From Solimonas soli DSM 21787 (GTDB lineage: Bacteria; Pseudomonadota; Gammaproteobacteria; Nevskiales; Nevskiaceae), in assembly GCF_000474945.1 (NCBI RefSeq), contig NZ_AXDW01000011.1, forward strand, positions 124,001 through 188,000: 64,000 bases of DNA, written 5' to 3'. The notes under the pieces were generated by a model. That model saw nothing but the letters and a program-made list of their open reading frames with translations, did no database searches and was not told the origin of the DNA. This document shows, one piece after another, positions 1 to 10,199 of the stretch. Made by a program: the position numbers and the translations under genes. Every line of letters begins with the position of its first letter. The first letter of the stretch is position 1.

Positions 1-35
1 TTCGGCCGCTATTGCCGGCGGCACCCGGTCGCGGT

Positions 36-809
36 CTAGCTGACGTCGCCCGGCGCCAGCGTCGTGCGCGCGGCGGCGCGGCGCTGGTTCTTGGCGAACA
101 GGCCGATCATCGCTTCGTTGAAGGCCGGAATGTCGTCCGGCTTGCGGCTGGTGACGAGCTGATCGTCGATCACCACGGTCTCGTCGACCCACTCGCCGCC
201 GGCGTTGCGCACGTCCGTCTTCAGCGACGGCCACGAGGTGAGCTTGTGGCCGGCGACGACCTGCGCCTCGACCAGCAGCCAGGGCGCGTGGCAGATTGCC
301 GCGACCGGCTTGCCGGCCGCGAAGAAGCTCTTCACGAAATTGATGGCGCGCGGCTCGGTGCGCAGCGTGTCCGCATTGAGCGTGCCGCCCGGCAGCACGA
401 GGCCGTCGTAGCGGCCTTCGTTGGCGGCGTTGAGGTCGAGATCGACGTCGATCTCGTCGCCCCAGTCCTTGCTGCGCCAGCCGCGGATGCGGCCTTTCCG
501 GAGCGACACGATTTCGATCGTCGCGCCGGCTTCCTGCAGGGCGCGTTTCGGCTCCATCAGCTCGGACTGCTCGAAGCCGTGGGTGGCGAGGATCGCGAAG
601 GTCTTGCCCCTCAGGCCGCCGCTCTTTTCAAGCGCGCGCTTCGCCGACGCTTTCGCGCCGACCTTGGCTTTTGCCTTCTCGGTCGCCGCGGCATCGCGCC
701 GCCGGCGTTCCTCGTCGCCGCCGCCCCAGGCCGGCGCGTCGCTGGCCGGAAAGGTGTTCTCGAGCGCGCGATCGACTTCGCGGTCGCTCTTCGCGGGTTT
801 GGTCGCCAT
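36..809 (-). CDS. DJ-1/PfpI family cysteine hydrolase-like protein
   Basis: The 257-residue product has a PfpI/DJ-1 domain from about residue 68 to 240, starting with a beta strand (KTFAILATHGFE) and carrying the nucleophile elbow AICHAPW with Cys173-His174. Family members are stress-related glyoxalases, deglycases or proteases; the substrate cannot be told here. Residues 1-67 are an unusual Lys/Ala/Arg-rich extension, probably disordered. The start is well fixed by a perfect AAGGAGG eight bases upstream. It stands alone, divergent from the AEC transporter gene. Confidence 0.85.
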   Translation of the reverse strand: MATKPAKSDREVDRALENTFPASDAPAWGGGDEERRRRDAAATEKAKAKVGAKASAKRALEKSGGLRGKTFAILATHGFEQSELMEPKRALQEAGATIEIVSLRKGRIRGWRSKDWGDEIDVDLDLNAANEGRYDGLVLPGGTLNADTLRTEPRAINFVKSFFAAGKPVAAICHAPWLLVEAQVVAGHKLTSWPSLKTDVRNAGGEWVDETVVIDDQLVTSRKPDDIPAFNEAMIGLFAKNQRRAAARTTLAPGDVS

Positions 810-843
810 CGCTTCCTCCTTGATGCGTGCATGCGGCAGAAGA

Positions 844-875
844 GGGGAAGGCGCCCTGCCTTGCGCGCCTTCCCC
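844..875. repeat. Perfect 11-bp inverted repeat (hairpin)
   Basis: GGGGAAGGCGC and GCGCCTTCCCC are separated by 10 bases in the divergent spacer between the PfpI gene and the AEC transporter gene. It has no T-tract on either strand, so it is not a standard terminator. It would sit in the 5' leader of the PfpI transcript, where it could affect RNA stability or serve as an operator. Confidence 0.6.
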
Positions 876-1029
876 GGGTGCGCATCGGCTATGAACCGCC
901 TTGGACCCCGCTACGCCGGATCCCTCGATGCAGCACCTGAGTTTTAGGCTCCGGCGCCACGCGAAAGTTCAGCGCCGGCGCGGCGCTGCGGCCAGCGCTG
1001 AACGCGGGCTGTCTGGATAAAATCCGGTG

Positions 1030-1929
1030 ATGACCGCGCTCGTGCTGCTCATCGTCTGCCTGCTGCTCGGCGCCGCCGTCGCGCGCTACGCGCGCCCGCC
1101 GATCGGTCTGGCGCCCGGCCTCAACTGGTGGCTGATCAACGTGGCGCTGCCGGCGATGGTGCTCGAACTGATTCCGCGCCTGCACTTCGATCTGCACATG
1201 CTGTATCTCGTGCTGTCGCAGTGGCTGGTGTTCGGCCTCGCCTGGCTGCTGTTCGCGACGCTCGGCCGTCGCTTCGGCTGGTCGCGCGCGCGCATCGGCG
1301 GGCTGACGCTGGTCGCCGGGCTCGGCAACACCTCGTTCATCGGCTATCCCTTGCTGGAAGCGCTGCGTGGCCGCGAAGGCCTCGCGCTCGGCGTCGTCGC
1401 CGACCAGGCCGGCTGCTTCATCGCCCTCGCGGTCGGCGGCATTCTGGTCGCCTCGCTGTATTCCGGGCAGACGCCGAAGCCCGTGCAGATCGTGCGTCGC
1501 GTCGCCTTCTTCCCGGCCTTCGTCGCGCTCGTCACCGGCATCGTCGTCGGCGCGTTCGGTGGCTGGCCGGAGATCGTCGATGCCGTCCTGACGCGCATCG
1601 CACAGACGCTGACGCCGCTCGCCCTGTTCGTCGTCGGCCTGCGCTTCCGCCTGCATCTCGGCCGCGACCGGCTCGGTGCGGTCGGCATCGGCCTGCTCTA
1701 CAAGCTCGCGCTGATTCCGGCGCTCGTGCTCGGCCTCGGCCTGCTGTGCGGCGTCCACGGCCTGCCGCTGACCATCGCCGTGCTGCAGGCGGCGATGGCG
1801 CCGATGGTGTCGGCGACCATCCTCGCCGACCAGCACAATCTCGACCCGCCGGTCGCCAATACCTTGCTCGGTGCCGGCACGCTGCTGGCGTTCGTCACCG
1901 TGCCGCTGTGGAACTGGGCGCTCGGCTGA
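1030..1929 (+). CDS. AEC family transporter (auxin efflux carrier-like permease)
   Basis: The protein is about 299 residues and almost wholly hydrophobic, with roughly ten membrane segments in the two-half arrangement of the AEC/BASS-like fold. The conserved mid-protein stretch GLGNTSFIGYPLLEAL and the late AAMAPMVSATILA match the broken-helix crossover regions of the family. It probably exports or imports a small carboxylate or amino acid; the substrate is unknown. An in-frame GTG lies just before the ATG, so the protein may have one more residue. No obvious Shine-Dalgarno sequence is seen. Confidence 0.85.
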   Translation: MTALVLLIVCLLLGAAVARYARPPIGLAPGLNWWLINVALPAMVLELIPRLHFDLHMLYLVLSQWLVFGLAWLLFATLGRRFGWSRARIGGLTLVAGLGNTSFIGYPLLEALRGREGLALGVVADQAGCFIALAVGGILVASLYSGQTPKPVQIVRRVAFFPAFVALVTGIVVGAFGGWPEIVDAVLTRIAQTLTPLALFVVGLRFRLHLGRDRLGAVGIGLLYKLALIPALVLGLGLLCGVHGLPLTIAVLQAAMAPMVSATILADQHNLDPPVANTLLGAGTLLAFVTVPLWNWALG

Positions 1930-2104
1930 AATCATCAAGCCGGATGCCTTCCGCCTGCGGGCCGGCGAGGACGCGCTGAGCGTCTACCCGTTCGGCGCGA
2001 ACCGCAGCACGCATCGCCCGTTCTGCCGGCACTGCGGCGTGCAGCCGTTCGGGCGCGGCCACATCGAGCAGATCGGCGATTACGTCTCGGTACAGCGTGG
2101 TGGA
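1928..2104 (+). pseudogene. Remnant of a GFA/CENP-V family gene (C-terminal half)
   Basis: Directly after the AEC gene one frame reads EIIKPDAFRLRAGEDALSVY, then a cysteine motif RPFCRHCGVQPFGRG and DYVSV. This matches the central and C-terminal part of the glutathione-dependent formaldehyde-activating (GFA) fold, with its CxxC zinc ligands. The N-terminal half with the first zinc cysteines is absent, the segment has no start of its own, and similarity stops after about 58 codons where the frame runs antisense into rimO. It is best read as a decayed fragment. Intact family members are about 115-140 residues. Confidence 0.6.
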
Positions 2105-2144
2105 AGAGCCGGCCGAGACGCGGCATCCCTGAGGCGCGTCGCGC

Positions 2145-3527
2145 TCAGGCGAGCGTCGCGAACAGGTCGTAGTCGTCGGCGTCGACGACCTTGACCTTGA
2201 TGCGCTGGCCGGGCATCGCCTTGAGCTTGCCGCCCGTGCCGAGGCCCTTGATGTAGACCTTGCCGTCGATCTCCGGCGCATCGGCCCAGGAGCGGCCGAC
2301 GCTCGCCGCGTCGTCGTGGATTTCGTCGACCAGCACTTCGATGGTCTGGCCGATCTTCTGCTGCAGCCTGGCCGCGCTGATCGCCTGCTGTTTTTCCATG
2401 AAGCGGTGATAGCGTTCTTCCTTGACCGCGTCCGGCACCGGGCCGGGCAGGGCGTTGGCGGTCGCGCCGTCGACCGGCGAGTAGCGGAAGCAGCCGACGC
2501 GATCGAGTTGCGCTTCGTCGAGCCAGTCGAGCAAGAGCTCGAAGTCCTGCTCGGTTTCGCCGGGAAAGCCGACGATGAAGGTGCTGCGGATGGTCAGGTC
2601 CGGGCAGATCCTGCGCCAGGCGCGGATGCGTTCCAGCGTGTCCTCGGCGGCGGCCGGGCGCTTCATCGCCTTCAGCACTTTCGGCGAAGCGTGCTGGAAC
2701 GGCACGTCGAGATACGGCAGCACCCTGCGTTCGGCCATCAGCGGCATGATGTGGTCGACGTGCGGATACGGATAGACGTAGTGCAGGCGCACCCAGGCGC
2801 CCAGCTCGGACAGGCCCTTGCAGAGGCCGAGCATGCGCGTTTCGTAGGCCTTGTCGCGCCACTGGCCGCTGGCGTACTTGAGGTCCGCACCGTAGGCCGA
2901 GGTGTCCTGCGAGATCACCAGCAGTTCCTGCACGCCGGACTTCACCAGCTTCTCGGCTTCGAGCAGCACCTCGCCGACCGGCCGCGACGCGAGCCTGCCG
3001 CGCATCGAGGGGATGATGCAGAAGCTGCACTTGTGATTGCAGCCTTCGGAAATCTTCAGATACGCGTAGTGCTTCGGCGTCAGCTTGATGCCCTGCGGCG
3101 GCAAGAGATCGAAGAACGGATCGTGCGCCGGCGGCACCGCGGCGTGCACCGCGTTCATCACCGAGACGTAGTCCTGCGGGCCGCTGATCGACAGCAGGTC
3201 GGGAAACTTGTCGCGGACGATCTGGCTCTTCGGGCCGGCGCCCAGGCAGCCGGTGACGACGACCTTGCCGTTTTCCGCCAGCGCCTCGCCGATCGCGTCC
3301 AGCGATTCGGCCACCGCGTCGTCGATGAAGCCGCAGGTGTTGACGACGACCACGTCGGCGGCGTCGTAGGTCGGCGTTGTTTCGTAGCCCTCGGCGCGCA
3401 GCTGCGTGAGGATGCGTTCGGAATCGACCAGCGCTTTCGGACAGCCGAGCGAGACGAAGCCGACTTTCGGCGCGGTGGGTTTGCTGGCGGCGCCTTTGCG
3501 GCGGCTGGCGGAAGCGGGACGGGCCAT
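2145..3527 (-). CDS. rimO: Ribosomal protein S12 methylthiotransferase RimO
   Basis: The 460-residue radical-SAM enzyme adds a methylthio group to an aspartate of ribosomal protein S12. The N-terminal MTTase domain has iron-sulfur ligands Cys29 ([12 protein letters not shown]), Cys65 (NTCGF) and Cys94 (TGCLG). The radical-SAM cluster is Cys163-x3-Cys167-x2-Cys170 (CNHKCSFC), and the C-terminal TRAM domain is present. [12 protein letters not shown] is RimO-type rather than MiaB-type. It lies 110 bases downstream of glyQ on the same strand and may share its transcript. Confidence 0.96.
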   Translation of the reverse strand: MARPASASRRKGAASKPTAPKVGFVSLGCPKALVDSERILTQLRAEGYETTPTYDAADVVVVNTCGFIDDAVAESLDAIGEALAENGKVVVTGCLGAGPKSQIVRDKFPDLLSISGPQDYVSVMNAVHAAVPPAHDPFFDLLPPQGIKLTPKHYAYLKISEGCNHKCSFCIIPSMRGRLASRPVGEVLLEAEKLVKSGVQELLVISQDTSAYGADLKYASGQWRDKAYETRMLGLCKGLSELGAWVRLHYVYPYPHVDHIMPLMAERRVLPYLDVPFQHASPKVLKAMKRPAAAEDTLERIRAWRRICPDLTIRSTFIVGFPGETEQDFELLLDWLDEAQLDRVGCFRYSPVDGATANALPGPVPDAVKEERYHRFMEKQQAISAARLQQKIGQTIEVLVDEIHDDAASVGRSWADAPEIDGKVYIKGLGTGGKLKAMPGQRIKVKVVDADDYDLFATLA

Positions 3528-3637
3528 GACTGCGGAATGCGAGGACAGCGAAGGGCGCGCATTCTAGCCGGTTGGCGATTTTTCAGCCGGCCGCCGCGCC
3601 TCCGTCGGTCGACGCGCGCGCGGCGCAGGGGCCGGAA

Positions 3638-4546
3638 TCAGGCAGCTTGTTTCGCCGCGGCGAGCATCGGGAAGCCAAGCTTTTCACGGGCGGCGTAATA
3701 CGCCTCGGCGCAGGCGCGCGCCAGGGTGCGCACGCGCAGGATGTAGGCCTGGCGCTCGGTCACCGAGATCGCGCCGCGCGCATCGAGCAGGTTGAAGGCG
3801 TGCGAGCAGGCGACCATGCGCTCGTAGGCCGGCAGCGGCAGCGGCGTCTCCAGCGCGAGCAGCTTCTGGCACTCCGCCTCGGAGGTGTTGAAGCGCTCGA
3901 ACAGCGCCGCGGTGTCGGCGTACTCGAAGTTGTAGGTGCTCTGCTCGACTTCGTTCTGGTGGTAGACGTCGCCGTAGGTGACGACGCGCCCGCTCAGCGG
4001 ATCGCGCGCCCACACCAGGTCGTAGACCGACTCGACTTTCTGGATGTACATCGCCAGGCGTTCGAGGCCGTAGGTGATCTCGCCGGCGACCGGCCGGCAC
4101 TCGAGACCGCCGACTTGCTGGAAGTAGGTGAACTGGGTGACCTCCATGCCGTTCAGCCAGACTTCCCAGCCCAGGCCCCAGGCGCCGAGCGTCGGCGACT
4201 CCCAGTTGTCCTCGACGAAGCGGATGTCGTGCGTGAGCGGATCGAAGCCGAGCAGCTTCAGCGAGTCCAGGTACAGCTGCTGGATGTCGGCCGGGCTCGG
4301 CTTCATCAGCACCTGGAACTGGTAGTAGTGCTGCAGGCGGTTCGGGTTCTCGCCGTAGCGGCCGTCGGTCGGCCGCCGCGAGGGCTGCACGTAGGCGGTG
4401 TTCCAGGGCTCCGGGCCGACGGCGCGCAGGAAGGTCGACCAGTGGAAGGTGCCGGCGCCCATTTCCATGTCCATCGGCTGCACGATCACGCAGCCTTGCG
4501 CGGCCCAGAATTTCTGCAGCGTGAGAATCAGGTCCTGGAACGTCAT
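3638..4546 (-). CDS. glyQ: Glycyl-tRNA synthetase alpha subunit
   Basis: The 302-residue protein matches the bacterial alpha2beta2-type GlyRS catalytic subunit along its whole length, with [18 protein letters not shown] at the N-terminus, the class II core around [20 protein letters not shown] and YVQPSRRP. It forms glycyl-adenylate and needs the beta subunit GlyS for tRNA charging. In most gammaproteobacteria glyS follows directly; here the next gene on this strand is rimO, so glyS must lie outside the window. Confidence 0.97.
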   Translation of the reverse strand: MTFQDLILTLQKFWAAQGCVIVQPMDMEMGAGTFHWSTFLRAVGPEPWNTAYVQPSRRPTDGRYGENPNRLQHYYQFQVLMKPSPADIQQLYLDSLKLLGFDPLTHDIRFVEDNWESPTLGAWGLGWEVWLNGMEVTQFTYFQQVGGLECRPVAGEITYGLERLAMYIQKVESVYDLVWARDPLSGRVVTYGDVYHQNEVEQSTYNFEYADTAALFERFNTSEAECQKLLALETPLPLPAYERMVACSHAFNLLDARGAISVTERQAYILRVRTLARACAEAYYAAREKLGFPMLAAAKQAA

Positions 4547-4613
4547 GGCGGCGAAGGCGGAGCGGAACGAAAGGCGGCGAGTATATCAAGCGCCCCTGCG
4601 CACACGGTCGCCT

Positions 4614-5987
4614 TCAGGCCGGCCGCGCGAGCGCCCCGGCGCGGTGCTGGGCGAGCGTCAGCAGCGGGCCGGTCATCAGCGTCGTCACCAGCGCCATGAC
4701 CACCATCATGCTGAACACGCGCGGCGACAGGATGCCGAGGTCGTAGCCGAGGTTGAGCACGATCAGTTCCATCAGGCCGCGCGTGTTCATCAGCGCGCCG
4801 ATCGTGAACGCCTCCTCGCGGCCGGCGCCGGTGAGGCGCGCGGCGACGTAACTGCCGCCGAGCTTGCCGGCGACGGCGAGCGCGACGATCGCGCCGCACA
4901 GCGCCCAGTCGCCGGCGCCGTCGATCAAGCCGAGCTGCGTGCGCAGGCCGGACAGCGCGAAGAACAGCGGCAGCAGGACGATGGTGGCGAAGGCGTGCAG
5001 GCGTTCGCGCACGTGGCCGCGGAAGGCACCGGCGGCCGGCATCACCAGGCCGGCGACGAAGGCGCCGAACAGCGCATGGATGCCGATGACTTCGGTGATG
5101 GTCGCCGCGAGCAGCAGCGCCACGAGCACCACGCTGATCTGCAGCGCATCCGCGCCGCGCGACTGGCGCTGTGCCGCCCAGCGCGCGAGCAGCGGTTTGA
5201 CGAGCAGCAGCATGGCGGCGACGAACAGCGCCGTCAGCGCCACGGTCAGCGCCACGCCGGCGAGGCCGTCGCCCTTGGCGAGCGCGACCACCAGCGCCAG
5301 CAGGCACCAGGCGCTGACGTCGTCGATCGCCGCGCAGGCGATCGCGTCGCGGCCGATCACGGTCTGCAGCAGGCCGCGATCCTCGAGGATGCGCGCCAGC
5401 ACCGGAAACGCGGTGACGCTCATGGCGATGCCCATGAACAGCGCCAGCGACGCGAAGGGCGCGCCGGGCGCACCGAGCTGCGGGTAGGCGACCAGCACCA
5501 GGCCGACGCCGAGCGCGAACGGCACGAAGATGCTGGTGTGGCTGACGACGATCGCGGTGCGCGCCTTGTGGCGGATCGTGCCCGGGTCGAGATCGAGGCC
5601 GACGAGAAACATGAAGACCAGCACGCCGAGCTGGCTCAGCAGACCCAGCGGTCCGAGCGAAGCCGGCGCAAACAGCTGCGCCGACGCGGCCGGCCACAGG
5701 CCGCCGAGCAGCGAGGGGCCGAGCGCCAGGCCGGCGACGATCTCGCCGATCACCGGCGGCTGGCCCAGGCGGCGGAACAGGCGGCCGAGCCCGCGCGCCG
5801 CCACCAGGATGACGACGATCTGCAGCAGCAGCCGCGCCAGCGGCGTGGTGCCCGACAGCACCGGCGCCGTCGTCGGCACGGCGGCGGCGAGCGCCGGATA
5901 GTGCCGGGCGCCGAGCGCCACGAGCGTGGCGATGACGGCGAACGAAAGCAGCAGGATCAGCAGATAAGGCAGGGCAAACCGGCGCAT
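4614..5987 (-). CDS. CPA2-family cation:proton antiporter
   Basis: The product is about 457 residues with some 12-13 membrane helices and the Na+/H+ exchanger domain of the KefB/GerN group (IGEIVAGLALGPSLLG, VFMFLVGLDLDP, IDDVSAWCLLALVVAL, the last holding the conserved acidic residue of the ion site). No TrkA-N domain follows, so it is a short CPA2 antiporter. The ATG at 5987 places MRRFALPYLL at the first helix; an upstream in-frame ATG at 6044 would add a basic, non-conserved lead. The gene ends 67 bases before glyQ. Confidence 0.85.
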   Translation of the reverse strand: MRRFALPYLLILLLSFAVIATLVALGARHYPALAAAVPTTAPVLSGTTPLARLLLQIVVILVAARGLGRLFRRLGQPPVIGEIVAGLALGPSLLGGLWPAASAQLFAPASLGPLGLLSQLGVLVFMFLVGLDLDPGTIRHKARTAIVVSHTSIFVPFALGVGLVLVAYPQLGAPGAPFASLALFMGIAMSVTAFPVLARILEDRGLLQTVIGRDAIACAAIDDVSAWCLLALVVALAKGDGLAGVALTVALTALFVAAMLLLVKPLLARWAAQRQSRGADALQISVVLVALLLAATITEVIGIHALFGAFVAGLVMPAAGAFRGHVRERLHAFATIVLLPLFFALSGLRTQLGLIDGAGDWALCGAIVALAVAGKLGGSYVAARLTGAGREEAFTIGALMNTRGLMELIVLNLGYDLGILSPRVFSMMVVMALVTTLMTGPLLTLAQHRAGALARPA

Positions 5988-6109
5988 GGTCGTCGGGCGA
6001 ATGCGGAGGCGCTTACGGTCGCATCTGCGTCCGCGACGGGTCAATGCGCGCCGCCCCGTCGCCGCCGCGGCTCCTCATTTGCCGTGCGGCCGGGTATATT
6101 CGCGCCGCC

Positions 6110-6766
6110 ATGCGATCGCTCACGCCACTCTTCCGCAACAACGAAACCTGGGCCCGCGACAAGGTTGCCGAGGACCCCGATTACTTCAAGCGCCTCGTCG
6201 CGCAGCAGCGCCCGGATTATTTCTGGATCGGCTGCGCCGACTCGCGCGTACCGGCCAACGAGATTCTCGGCCTGCCGCCGGGCGAGGTGTTCGTCCATCG
6301 CAACGTCGCCAACGTCGTCGTGCCCACCGACTTCAACTGCCTGACGGTGATGCAGTACGCTGTCGATGTGCTGAAGGTGAAGCACATCATGGTCGTCGGC
6401 CACTACGGCTGCGGCGGCGTCGGTGCCGCGCTGCGCCAGACGCGCGTCGGCCTGGCCGACAACTGGCTGCGCCACGTCCGCGACGTCGCCGACCGCCACG
6501 CGTCGCGGCTCTACGCGATTCCCGAGGACGCGACCCGGCATGACCGCCTCTGCGAGCTCAATGTCCTCGCCCAGGTCCTGCACGTCGGCCAGACGACGAT
6601 CGCCGAGGACGCCTGGGCGCGCGGCCAGGAGCTGTGCCTGCACGCCTGGGTGTACAGCCTCGAGGACGGCCGCCTGCGCGATCTCGGCATGACGGTCGAC
6701 AAGCGCGACGAACTCGGGCCGGCCTACGAGAGCGCCGTCGAGGCCGTGCTCGCCAAGCCGCGCTGA
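6110..6766 (+). CDS. can: Beta-class carbonic anhydrase
   Basis: The 218-residue enzyme interconverts CO2 and bicarbonate in the cytoplasm. The zinc ligands and their partner are all present at Can-type positions: Cys42 and Asp44 (GCADSR), His98 and Cys101 (GHYGCGG). Length and start (MRSLTPLFRNN) match the Escherichia coli Can type. It is divergent from the antiporter gene, with an AT-richer TATATT in the short spacer about ten bases before the ATG. Confidence 0.96.
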   Translation: MRSLTPLFRNNETWARDKVAEDPDYFKRLVAQQRPDYFWIGCADSRVPANEILGLPPGEVFVHRNVANVVVPTDFNCLTVMQYAVDVLKVKHIMVVGHYGCGGVGAALRQTRVGLADNWLRHVRDVADRHASRLYAIPEDATRHDRLCELNVLAQVLHVGQTTIAEDAWARGQELCLHAWVYSLEDGRLRDLGMTVDKRDELGPAYESAVEAVLAKPR

Positions 6767-6844
6767 GCCGCCAGCGGGCTGTCGGTGCGCCGCGGAAAGC
6801 GGTTACGATAGCGCGCCCCGTTTTAGCTCCCGCATTGCGTCCAC

Positions 6845-6860
6845 TGGCATGTTTCATGCT
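6845..6860 (+). promoter_or_regulatory. Sigma54 promoter of glnA
   Basis: TGGCATGTTTCATGCT fits the -24/-12 consensus TGGCAYG-N4-TTGCW with correct GG-to-GC spacing and one mismatch in the -12 element. It lies 74 bases before the glnA ATG. glnA of enterics is driven from such a promoter by phosphorylated NtrC, and ntrBC are close downstream here. No confident NtrC binding site was picked out upstream. Confidence 0.65.
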
Positions 6861-6933
6861 GCACTTTGGCGCGCGCCGGTGGCCGAGACCCCGGCGGCAT
6901 TGAATTCGTTGATTCCCTAAGGAGACTGGACCC

Positions 6934-8343
<1,410 letters not shown>

Positions 8344-8442
8344 CGCGAAGCGTCAGCGCGAATAACGACAGGGCATGTTTTTTCTTCACATCGCAAGCGA
8401 TGTGAAGGGTGTGATGAGCTGCATTCTGTCGTTGATCGGTTC

Positions 8443-8472
8443 AAAAGCCCTCGCCATCCGGCGGGGGCTTTT
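8443..8472 (+). terminator. Rho-independent terminator after glnA
   Basis: AAAAGCCCTCGCC and GGCGGGGGCTTTT form a 13-bp stem (one G-T pair) around the loop ATCC, followed by a pyrimidine-rich CTTTTG. It lies 100 bases after glnA and just before the DUF4124 gene, so it should end most glnA transcripts. The stem is also A-rich on its 5' side. Confidence 0.88.
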
Positions 8473-8503
8473 CTTTTGCGCGCCTTCGGCTAGGCTGCCA
8501 CGC

Positions 8504-9046
8504 ATGAGGGGGATGCTGGCCAGTCTGCTATTGGGGTTCGTCGCGGCCGCCGCGGCGGACGAGGCCGTGTACCGCTACGTCGACGCCGAAGGCGTGGTCC
8601 ACTACACAGACCGCGCGCCGGACAAGCATGCCAGGCCGATCCGGCTTGCCCCGTTATCGGGCGTGAGCCCGGGCGCCGGCGCCGGCAAGCGGACGGTGTT
8701 CTACTCGCCCGAAGCCCTGCGTCAGGCGGCGCGTTTCGCGGTGCGCGTGGAGTCGCCGACACCGGACCAGCGCCTGCCGGCGAAGGCCGCCCCGCTGGTC
8801 GCCGCGGCCAGCGTGATGCCTGCGCTGGTGAGCGGATTTCGGCTTGTCTATCAAGTGGATGGGCGTTCCGTCACGGCCGCGCCGGTGGACGCCCTGAGCA
8901 TCCCGCTGCAGCCTCTGCCGGCCGGCACGCACGAGCTGCAGATCATCCTGCTCGACGATCACGGTCGCGAACTCGCACGCTCGGAAGCGAGCCGCTTTCG
9001 CGTCGCGCCGCTCAAGCTGGCGGCCGGCGCACCAATAAAAGGCTAG
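8504..9046 (+). CDS. DUF4124 domain-containing exported protein
   Basis: The product is about 180 residues: a signal peptide (MLASLLLGFVAAAAA), then a DUF4124 domain (VYRYVDAEGVVHYTDRAPD), then a C-terminal stretch that reads like a beta-sandwich (HELQIILLDDHGRELA). DUF4124 proteins commonly lie between glnA and ntrB in gammaproteobacteria; their role is unknown. The frame is open further upstream, but that part overlaps the terminator. ATG at 8504 or 8513 is therefore the real start. Confidence 0.82.
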   Translation: MRGMLASLLLGFVAAAAADEAVYRYVDAEGVVHYTDRAPDKHARPIRLAPLSGVSPGAGAGKRTVFYSPEALRQAARFAVRVESPTPDQRLPAKAAPLVAAASVMPALVSGFRLVYQVDGRSVTAAPVDALSIPLQPLPAGTHELQIILLDDHGRELARSEASRFRVAPLKLAAGAPIKG

Positions 9047-9131
9047 AGCCCTATACTGGTGCATCCCGTGCCGACGGATGGGCCGATTCGGCCGGTCCGG
9101 CCATGGCCTGCATCTTGCTGTCGCTTGCCTG

Positions 9132-10199
9132 ATGAAATTGGGTGTTCGCAGTCGCGTTACGGCGGAGGACGTCATTGATGGATTGACCACCGCCGTGGTC
9201 GCCCTCGATGAAGGCTTGCGCGTGTCGATGATCAACTCAGCTGCCGAGGGACTGTTCGAAGTCTCGCGCCGATTGGCGCTCGGCGCGCCGTTGGCCGAAG
9301 CGATGCCGCACTTCGGACCGCACCAGGGACGCCTGCAGGACGCGCTCGACCGTTCGACCGGCTTCATCGAGCGCGAGACGCGGCTGGCGCGCAACGGCAG
9401 TCCGGCGGTGACCGTCGATCTCACCGCGACGCCTTTCGTGGTCGGCAAGAAACCGGGCCTGCTGCTGGAGATGCTGCCGGTCGACCGCCATCTGCGCATT
9501 TCGCGCGACGAGTTGTTCCAGTCGCAGTTCGATGCCAGCCGCGAGCTGATCCGTGGCCTCGCGCACGAGATCAAGAATCCGCTCGGCGGCATTCGTGGCG
9601 CCGCGCAGCTGCTGGAACACGAGTTCCCCGATTCGCAGCATCGCGAGTACACGCGCGTGATCATCCGCGAGGTCGATCGCCTGCAGAATCTCGTGAACCG
9701 CATGCTCGGACCGAATCGCGCGCCGCAGAAGGTGCTGCTCAACATTCACGAGCTGCTCGAGCACGTGCGCCGCCTCGTGCAGGCGGAAGCGCCGGCCGAG
9801 GTGGCCGTGCTGCGCGACTACGATCCCAGCATCCCGGAAGTGGTGGTCGATCGCGAGCAGATCATCCAGGCCGTGCTCAACATCCTGCGCAACGCCCTGC
9901 AGGCGGTCGGCAACAGCGGCCTGATCACGCTGCGCACGCGCACGCGCCGCCAGCTGACCATCGCCGCGGTGCGGCACAAGCTCGTCGTGCAGATCGACAT
10001 CGAGGACAACGGCCCCGGCGTGCCGCGCGACATGATGGAGAAGATCTTCTATCCCATGGTCACCACGCGCGCCGAAGGCACCGGTCTCGGGCTGCCGCTC
10101 TCGCAATACCTCGTACACAGCCACGGTGGGTTGATCGAATGCCGCTCGCGGCCCGGTTGCACCGTGTTCTCCATCTACCTGCCGATTGAAACCGCATGA
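9132..10199 (+). CDS. glnL: Nitrogen regulation sensor histidine kinase NtrB
   Basis: The product is about 355 residues, cytoplasmic and without membrane segments. A PAS domain (about 10-75) precedes the phosphoacceptor helix GLAHEIKNPLGG with His145, then the ATPase domain with its N box (NILRNALQA), G1 box (IEDNGPGVP) and G2 box (GTGLGLPLSQ). It phosphorylates and dephosphorylates NtrC under PII control. The ATG at 9132 gives the usual NtrB length; the open frame extends 54 bases further up. Its last four bases overlap the ntrC start (ATGA). Confidence 0.95.
   Translation: MKLGVRSRVTAEDVIDGLTTAVVALDEGLRVSMINSAAEGLFEVSRRLALGAPLAEAMPHFGPHQGRLQDALDRSTGFIERETRLARNGSPAVTVDLTATPFVVGKKPGLLLEMLPVDRHLRISRDELFQSQFDASRELIRGLAHEIKNPLGGIRGAAQLLEHEFPDSQHREYTRVIIREVDRLQNLVNRMLGPNRAPQKVLLNIHELLEHVRRLVQAEAPAEVAVLRDYDPSIPEVVVDREQIIQAVLNILRNALQAVGNSGLITLRTRTRRQLTIAAVRHKLVVQIDIEDNGPGVPRDMMEKIFYPMVTTRAEGTGLGLPLSQYLVHSHGGLIECRSRPGCTVFSIYLPIETA

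Noticed and set aside
889-1938. A 349-codon frame antisense to the AEC transporter gene
   Set aside because: It is a high-GC shadow frame rich in Arg, Gln, Asp and His with no family pattern; the plus strand encodes a clear membrane protein.
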